A DNA stretch of 64,000 nucleotides from Williamsia sterculiae (GTDB lineage: Bacteria; Actinomycetota; Actinomycetes; Mycobacteriales; Mycobacteriaceae). Positions 59,100-64,000 of this stretch are shown piece by piece. Where the stretch lies: contig NZ_FTNT01000003.1 in assembly GCF_900156495.1 (NCBI RefSeq), positions 248,001 through 312,000 of the forward strand, read 5' to 3'. The notes under the pieces were generated by a model, which saw only the letters and a program-made list of their open reading frames with translations, had not been told where the DNA came from and searched no databases. The translations under genes and the position numbers were made by a program. The first letter of the stretch is position 1; each line of letters opens with the position of its first letter.

Positions 59100-59948
59100 G
59101 TGAGCGGACTGCTCGACGGCAAGACCATCCTCGTCACCGGCATCATCACCGATGCGTCCATCGCCTTCCATGCGGCCGCAATGGCCCAGGAGCAGGGTGC
59201 GACCGTGATCATCACCGGAATCCCCGAGCGACTGCGCCTCATCGACCGTATCGCCAGGCGTTTGCCCCAGGAGGTGCCGCCGGCGATCGGTCTGGACATC
59301 ACCAGCGAGGACGACCTCGCCGCGTTGGCCGACAAGATCCGCGAACTCGCACCGCAGGGGATCGACGGCGTGTTGCACTCCATCGCGTTCGCGCCGCGCA
59401 CCCTGATGGGACCCGACGCCGAGACCTTCCTCAACGGACCCGGCCCGGACGCGGCGAAGGCGTTCGAGATCTCGGCGTGGAGTTACGCCTCGTTGGCCCG
59501 GGCTGCGCTGCCCGCGTTGAACGAGGGCGGCTCGATCGTCGGCATGGACTTCGATCCGCGTACCGCGCTGCCGTTCTACAACTGGATGGGGGTGGCCAAG
59601 GCCGCGCTCGAGTCGGTGAACCGGTACGTGGCGCGCGAGGTGGGGGAGGCCAAGAGGATTCGCTCCAACCTGGTCGCGGCCGGGCCGATCAAGACGTTGG
59701 CCGCCAAGGCCATCGCGGGCACCGCCACCGACGACGCCGCGAAGCTCAACCAACTCAACGAGTACTGGGACGGGGCATCGCCCATCGGTTGGAACGTCGA
59801 CGATCCGACCCCGGTGGCCAAGTCGATCTGCGCGCTGTTGTCGGATTGGCTCCCCGCGACCACCGGATCCATCGTCTACGTCGACGGCGGTGCGAGTCAC
59901 AACACCTGGTTCCCCGAGGGCGGTTTCGGGCAGAGCGCCTCAGCGTGA
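59100..59948 (+). CDS. inhA: enoyl-ACP reductase InhA
   Basis: 282 aa from GTG at 59100, with CAGGAGAA upstream. It is the NADH-dependent enoyl-ACP reductase of [33 protein letters not shown] is the cofactor site. With this start the numbering matches M. tuberculosis in the N-terminal half: I21 and S94 (VLHSIAF), residues whose changes give isoniazid resistance there, are conserved. Catalytic tyrosine and lysine are in [15 protein letters not shown] (Y160, K167). It is about 13 residues longer than the M. tuberculosis protein, mainly at the C-terminus. Confidence 0.96.
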   Translation: MSGLLDGKTILVTGIITDASIAFHAAAMAQEQGATVIITGIPERLRLIDRIARRLPQEVPPAIGLDITSEDDLAALADKIRELAPQGIDGVLHSIAFAPRTLMGPDAETFLNGPGPDAAKAFEISAWSYASLARAALPALNEGGSIVGMDFDPRTALPFYNWMGVAKAALESVNRYVAREVGEAKRIRSNLVAAGPIKTLAAKAIAGTATDDAAKLNQLNEYWDGASPIGWNVDDPTPVAKSICALLSDWLPATTGSIVYVDGGASHNTWFPEGGFGQSASA

Positions 59949-59952
59949 TCGG

Positions 59953-59958
59953 TATCGT
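59953..59958 (+). promoter_or_regulatory. -10 element TATCGT before hemH
   Basis: TATCGT ends 6 nt before the GTG at 59965, consistent with a leaderless hemH transcript in addition to read-through from inhA. Confidence 0.4.
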
Positions 59959-59964
59959 CGAAGC

Positions 59965-61011
59965 GTGACAGCACCTTTCGACGCGGTTCTCGTCCTGTCC
60001 TTCGGCGGGCCGGAGAAGCCCGAGGACGTGCGGCCGTTTCTGGAGAACGTGACCCGCGGTCGCGGTGTGCCGCCGGAGCGCCTTGACGAGGTGGCTCAGC
60101 ACTACCTGCACTTCGGTGGCAGATCACCGATCAACGACCTCAACCGCGATCTGATCGCCCGCCTCGAGCCCGCCCTCGAGGCGGCCGGTCTCCCGCTGCC
60201 CGCGTATTTCGGCAACCGCAACTGGCACCCGATGGTCGAGGACGTCGTCGCGCAGATGTACCGCGACGGACACCGCCGGGTACTGGTGTTCCCGACCTCC
60301 GCGTGGGGCGGCTACTCGGGGTGTAGGCAGTACCACGAGGACATCGCCAGGGCGTTGAGCGCACTCGACGCGCCCGAACCGATGGTGCTGCGCAAACTGC
60401 CGCAGTATTGGGACAACCCACTGTTCGTTGCGGCAGCGGCAGACGCCGTGGCGGCGGCGCGGGCCGAGATGACCGCTGCCACGGGGGAACCGGGTCGACT
60501 GGTCTTCACGGCCCATTCGGTGCCGGTGTCGGCCGACCGCACCGCCGGACCGCCCGACGACGGAGGTCACCTCTACAGCCGTCAGATCGCGGCGGCATCG
60601 GCGCTCGCGGCCGCGGCCGCCGGGGTGGAGGACTACGACCAGGTCTGGCAGTCGCGATCCGGTCCGCCGCAGATCCCGTGGCTCGAACCCGACATCTGCG
60701 ACCACCTCGAGTCCCTCGCCGCCGACGGGGTCACCGCCGCGGTGATGAGCCCCATCGGTTTTGTCTCCGACCACCTCGAGGTGGTCTGGGATCTCGACAA
60801 CGAAGCGCACGAGACCGCCGACGAGCTGGGCATGACCCTGCGTCGCACCGGCACCGTGGACACCGACCCCCGGTTCGTGCAGATGATCGTCGAGCTCGTC
60901 GCCGACCACGTGGATGGCGAACCCGATCTGTCGTTGGGCTGCGGCGACAACGGCGGCCCCTGCCGGCCGCGGTGCTGTGAGCCGGCGAAGCGACCGGTGC
61001 GACGCGGCTAA
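59965..61011 (+). CDS. hemH: coproporphyrin ferrochelatase
   Basis: 348 aa from GTG at 59965. It inserts iron into coproporphyrin III in the actinobacterial heme pathway. [28 protein letters not shown] and [18 protein letters not shown] are typical. [14 protein letters not shown] holds the catalytic histidine. The C-terminal cysteines [15 protein letters not shown] fit the [2Fe-2S] cluster known in actinobacterial ferrochelatases. It is also called cpfC. Its place after fabG1-inhA matches M. tuberculosis. Confidence 0.95.
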   Translation: MTAPFDAVLVLSFGGPEKPEDVRPFLENVTRGRGVPPERLDEVAQHYLHFGGRSPINDLNRDLIARLEPALEAAGLPLPAYFGNRNWHPMVEDVVAQMYRDGHRRVLVFPTSAWGGYSGCRQYHEDIARALSALDAPEPMVLRKLPQYWDNPLFVAAAADAVAAARAEMTAATGEPGRLVFTAHSVPVSADRTAGPPDDGGHLYSRQIAAASALAAAAAGVEDYDQVWQSRSGPPQIPWLEPDICDHLESLAADGVTAAVMSPIGFVSDHLEVVWDLDNEAHETADELGMTLRRTGTVDTDPRFVQMIVELVADHVDGEPDLSLGCGDNGGPCRPRCCEPAKRPVRRG

Positions 61012-61215
61012 GTTTCGCCGCGACACACCGGGGACGTGCCACCCGGATCACCGCGCGGCGGTGTTCGCGCAGGTCACACCGTCCGGCATGATGTGGTGTC
61101 CGTGTTCACGGAGAATTCGACCCGCTTCTCACCCGTACCCGGCGTCCGGTCGGCAAAAATGACTGGGCGCGCTCGGGACGTCCGGGTGCGGGACCAACGA
61201 TGGGGAGGAACTCCA

Positions 61216-61419
61216 GTGGCGATCGCAGACAAGTTCGACAAGGCCTACGCCGACAAGTCCATCGACGAGCTGGCCGACGCGCCGGTGGCGGCGCTCAAGG
61301 GTGTCAGCGACGGCGATGCCGATCTGCTCAAGCAGGCCTTCAACATCAAGACGGTCAAGGACCTGGGCACCAACAAGTTCTTTCTCTGGGCACAGGCCAC
61401 CGCCAAGCTCGCCGAGTAG
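61216..61419 (+). CDS. small conserved actinobacterial protein, 67 aa
   Basis: GTG at 61216, preceded by a strong TGGGGAGGAA ribosome binding site. The product has the pattern of a helix-hairpin-helix-like fold: SIDELADAPVAALKGVSDGDADLLKQAFNIKTVKDLGTNKFFLWAQATAKLAE. I recall homologues of unknown function in other actinobacteria. There is no signal peptide. It is convergent with the gene at 61453. Confidence 0.75.
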   Translation: MAIADKFDKAYADKSIDELADAPVAALKGVSDGDADLLKQAFNIKTVKDLGTNKFFLWAQATAKLAE

Positions 61420-61452
61420 GGTCGCGGACGGCCGGACGCGGGCGCCCAGGGG

Positions 61453-62271
61453 TCAGCGTTCGGCCAGATCCGCGATCACGGTGTTCAACGCCGTCATCCG
61501 CGCGGCCCTCGTCAGCGTCCACAGTGCGGCGAATGCACGGTCGCCGTCGTCACGTGCCGCGGCGGTGAGGCCGAACTCGCGCGACGTCTGTTCGGCAACC
61601 ACCACGATGGCCTCCACCTGCGCGCTCTGCGCGAGCACGCGGTCGACGCGCGGATCGGTCTCCGGCGGCAGGTGTATGTGGGCACTGGTCGCCGCCGCGG
61701 CGATCCGCTGCCGCAGATCCGCGGGGGTCCGCGCCCCGGGTCCACCGAGCTGTCCGAGCAACTGAGCCGCATCGCGGACACCCTCGCGCAACGCGTATTC
61801 CATCTCGGCGAGAGATCGACCGACCGGTACGGTCGCGGTGCCCGCGTCGTGCACGCCCCATGTCACCGTGTACCGATCCACGCGGCGCGCACTCAGCGCG
61901 ATCGATGTTTCGGAAGCGAACGTCAGCAGCAACACCTCACCGGTGTCGAGGGCGGCGGCACGGGCCGGACCGGCGGGTAACCCGTGGAGGTCACCGGGCG
62001 CGACCAGCAGGATCCCGATCTCCTCGGCCGATCGGATCAGCGTCAACAGCGCCTCGCTGCCCGCGTCGTCGGACCCGCCACCGAGCCGTGGTCCGGCACC
62101 GGTCACCCGGTGGGTGAGTGGACTCGTGTCGCCGACGGTGGTGGCGATCGCCATCGCGTCCAGCACGTCGTCGGGCGCACAACGATCGGACCGCCACGCG
62201 GCAGCCCAGGTGCCCAGTGCGGTGATGGCGCCGCGAGCGTCGGCGCGAGCATCGAAGTCCAATTCGGTCAT
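61453..62271 (-). CDS. conserved hypothetical protein (Rv1486c-like)
   Basis: 272 aa, starting MTELDFDARADARGAITALGTWAAAW. Mixed alpha/beta with helices rich in alanine; no membrane segment. IATTVGDTSPLTHRV and GEVLLLTFASETSIALSARRVDRYTVTWGVHDAGTATVPVGRSLAEMEYALREGV are the most structured parts. By position it matches Rv1486c. Function unknown. Divergent to the DUF3097 gene. Confidence 0.8.
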   Translation of the reverse strand: MTELDFDARADARGAITALGTWAAAWRSDRCAPDDVLDAMAIATTVGDTSPLTHRVTGAGPRLGGGSDDAGSEALLTLIRSAEEIGILLVAPGDLHGLPAGPARAAALDTGEVLLLTFASETSIALSARRVDRYTVTWGVHDAGTATVPVGRSLAEMEYALREGVRDAAQLLGQLGGPGARTPADLRQRIAAAATSAHIHLPPETDPRVDRVLAQSAQVEAIVVVAEQTSREFGLTAAARDDGDRAFAALWTLTRAARMTALNTVIADLAER

Positions 62272-62348
62272 GACCGCCCCACTGTAGCGACGCCCGCACT
62301 CGAGCGAGGACCACGGCGTGGCACCGGCGCCGCCGCCCGGCCGGGCCC

Positions 62349-62354
62349 TACCGT
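62349..62354 (+). promoter_or_regulatory. -10 element TACCGT before the DUF3097 gene
   Basis: TACCGT ends 8 nt before the GTG at 62363, again the leaderless spacing. Confidence 0.4.
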
Positions 62355-62362
62355 TGTCCGCT

Positions 62363-63211
62363 GTGACAAGAGATGACCGGCACGGTCGGACACGAGATGA
62401 CCGCTACGGTCGCGACGTCCTGTCCGCCCCACGGCGACCGCGGCGCGAGGTGCCCACCGTCGACGCCGACCGCGACCTGGTGGTCGAGGACGCGGCCACC
62501 GGCTTCTGCGGGGCAGTCGTCGGCTTCGAACGCGGATACGACGGCGACCACGTACGCCTCGAGGACCGCCGCGGTGCCACCCGCATCTTCGCGATGCGCC
62601 CGGCGGCGTTCCTCATCGACGGCCAGGCGGTGACCCTGCGCAAACCCGTCGTCACGCCCGCGAAGCGGCCCACTCGCACCGCGTCGGGGTCGGTGGCACC
62701 GGAGTCGACCCGCGCCCGCGTCGCTCGGGCCGGCCGCATCTTCGTCGAGGGTGTGCACGATGCCGCACTGGTGGAACGGATCTGGGGTGCCGACCTGCGC
62801 GCCGAGGGTGTGGTGGTGGTCCCCATCGACGGACTCGACAACCTCGGTGCCGTCCTCGACGAGTTCCGTCCCGGTCCCGACAGCCGAGCCGGTGTGCTGG
62901 CCGACCATCTGGTGGAGGGGTCCAAGGAGTCCCGACTCGCCGCCGGACACGGTCCGGACGTCCTCGTCTGCGGGCATCCGTTCATCGACGTGTGGGAGGC
63001 GGTCAAGCCCGCCGCGGTCGGTATCGAGGCGTGGCCGCGGGTGCCCCGTGGCGAGGACTGGAAGACCGGTGTCTGCACCCGCCTCGGTTGGGGCACCCCG
63101 CAGGACGCCTGGCGGCGGGTCTTCGGCTCGGTCACCGATTACCGCGACGTCGATGTGGCGCTGATCCGCGCGGTCGAGGAGTTGATCGACTTCGTCACCG
63201 TCACCGGCTGA
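62363..63211 (+). CDS. DUF3097 family protein
   Basis: 282 aa from GTG at 62363. The DUF3097 pattern is RYGRDVLSAPRRPRREVPTVDADRDLVVEDAATGFCGAVVGFE, then RIFVEGVHDAALVERIWGADLRAEGVVVVPIDGLDNL and VLVCGHPFIDVWEAVKPAAVGI. The EGVHDAALVE...DG layout resembles a TOPRIM-type fold, as in some nucleases, but this is a guess from motif order. Function is unknown. The family is widespread in actinobacteria. Confidence 0.82.
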   Translation: MTRDDRHGRTRDDRYGRDVLSAPRRPRREVPTVDADRDLVVEDAATGFCGAVVGFERGYDGDHVRLEDRRGATRIFAMRPAAFLIDGQAVTLRKPVVTPAKRPTRTASGSVAPESTRARVARAGRIFVEGVHDAALVERIWGADLRAEGVVVVPIDGLDNLGAVLDEFRPGPDSRAGVLADHLVEGSKESRLAAGHGPDVLVCGHPFIDVWEAVKPAAVGIEAWPRVPRGEDWKTGVCTRLGWGTPQDAWRRVFGSVTDYRDVDVALIRAVEELIDFVTVTG

Positions 63212-63261
63212 CGGGATCTCGCGTTCGGTCACGTCCCGGTGACCTCTGGCACACTGGAAGC

Positions 63262-63690
63262 ATGTCCGCGCTGATCTGGGTGATCGCGGCACTGGTCCTG
63301 GTCGGTGCCGAGGCGCTCAGCGGGGAGCTCGTACTGCTGATGCTGGCCGGCGGTGCGGCCGTCGCCGCAGGTGTCGACTTCGCACTGGACACGCCGATCT
63401 GGGTCGACGGCCTGGTCTTCGCGGGTAGTTCCGTCCTGCTGCTGGCCGCGGTGCGGCCCATCGCTCGTGCGCACATGTTCACCCGGCCACGGACGCTGAT
63501 GAACAGTGAGGCACTACCCGGTCGCGAGGCCGTGGTGTTGGAGACGGTCGACCACAGCGGTGGTCGCGTGAGCATCTCGGGCGACGAGTGGTCGGCGCGG
63601 TCGCTGAACACCACGGACACCTTCGAGGCCGGGCGGCGGGTCACCGTGATGGAGATCGACGGCGCGACAGCGGTGGTGTGGAGCGCGTGA
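63262..63690 (+). CDS. NfeD-like membrane protein (Rv1487)
   Basis: 142 aa. Two to three N-terminal helices (SALIWVIAALVLVGAEALSGELVLLMLAGGAAVAAG and a third, VDGLVFAGSSVLLLAAVRP), then a small beta-barrel (OB-fold) domain (GREAVVLETVDHSGGRVSISGDEWSARS). NfeD proteins pair with SPFH/stomatin proteins, encoded directly downstream here. Confidence 0.92.
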   Translation: MSALIWVIAALVLVGAEALSGELVLLMLAGGAAVAAGVDFALDTPIWVDGLVFAGSSVLLLAAVRPIARAHMFTRPRTLMNSEALPGREAVVLETVDHSGGRVSISGDEWSARSLNTTDTFEAGRRVTVMEIDGATAVVWSA

Positions 63691-63783
63691 TGACCGCCAC
63701 GACAACTCGGCCCCACCAGGGCGGGTCGGTATGTCGTGGCGATGGGAAGAGATGTACGCCGAACCGATGAACGGTGGGAGACG

Positions 63784-64000
63784 ATGGATGCGTCGATGGT
63801 GACCGGACTGATAGTGCTCGCGGTGGTCGTGGTGTTGGCGGTGATCATCGTCGCCCGGTCGGTGGCACTGATACCGCAGGCCGAGGCCGCGGTGATCGAA
63901 CGGCTTGGTCGGTACACCAAGACGGTGTCCGGGCAGCTCACCCTGCTGATCCCGTTCATCGACCGGATCCGCGCGCGGGTGGATCTGCGCGAGCAGGTCG
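63784..64000 (+). CDS. SPFH/stomatin family protein (3' end outside window)
   Basis: Open from ATG at 63784 to the window edge (72 codons). One N-terminal helix (VTGLIVLAVVVVLAVIIVARSVALIPQ) then the start of the SPFH domain (AEAAVIERLGRYTKTVSGQLTLLIPFIDRIRARVDLREQ). It corresponds to Rv1488 and pairs with the upstream NfeD-like protein in membrane microdomain quality control. Confidence 0.9.
   Translation, partial: MDASMVTGLIVLAVVVVLAVIIVARSVALIPQAEAAVIERLGRYTKTVSGQLTLLIPFIDRIRARVDLREQV

Overview
The window is high-GC chromosomal DNA from a mycolic-acid actinobacterium of the order Mycobacteriales, most like Gordonia or Williamsia. Gene order matches the Mycobacterium tuberculosis Rv1445c-Rv1488 neighbourhood as I recall it: pgl-opcA-zwf-tal-tkt, ctaB, qor, ctaA, ABC transporter, mptB, sufR-B-D-C-S-U-T, then an ABC-F gene, acnR-acn, ripA, moxR-DUF58-VWA, fabG1-inhA-hemH, and nfeD/SPFH. 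FAS-II genes (fabG1, inhA), mptB, and a DUF1023/WXG-like pair fit a mycolate cell envelope. I see no rRNA, tRNA, CRISPR array, prophage or insertion sequence.

Layout. 1-8 kb: a truncated NDH-2-like gene, a tiny membrane protein and the minus-strand pentose-phosphate operon (tkt-tal-zwf-opcA-pgl). 8-18 kb: heme o and heme a synthesis (ctaB, ctaA), an alpha/beta-hydrolase pair, quinone oxidoreductase, an ABC-2 exporter and mptB. 18-24.8 kb: the SUF iron-sulfur operon behind its own SufR operator. 24.8-43.1 kb: accessory DNA sitting between conserved blocks (details below). 43-49 kb: SDR, ABC-F, GrpB, methyltransferase, HNH/DUF222 and acnR. 49-64 kb: aconitase, the cell-wall hydrolase ripA with a structured leader, moxR locus, fabG1-inhA, coproporphyrin ferrochelatase, and small conserved genes, ending inside an SPFH gene.

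The most interesting part is 31.6-41.9 kb, a tightly coupled operon: PsuG-like C-glycosynthase, HAD phosphatase, uracil phosphoribosyltransferase, single-module A-Ox-T-TE NRPS of the indigoidine-synthetase type, 4-OT tautomerase, MFS exporter (frameshifted here), DUF4243 questin-oxidase-like protein, nitroreductase and cupin. The first four plus the exporter and DUF4243 correspond to the minimycin (oxazinomycin)/indigoidine gene set. The tautomerase, nitroreductase and cupin are extra, and the HAD and DUF4243 parts, fused in the Streptomyces protein as I recall, are separate here. I infer a C-nucleoside antimetabolite made from a glutamine-derived precursor, with phosphatase, UPRT and exporter as self-protection. 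A divergent operon (BMP lipoprotein, ABC ATPase, two permeases, DszC-like flavoprotein) shares a 412-bp AT-richer control region carrying nested inverted repeats, and may handle nucleosides.

Recurring small-scale features are 15-17 bp in-place tandem repeats at four loci, ATGA/GTGA stop-start overlaps, and probable leaderless promoters (TANNNT 6-8 nt before ATG/GTG). The SufR and AcnR operators can be read directly from sequence.
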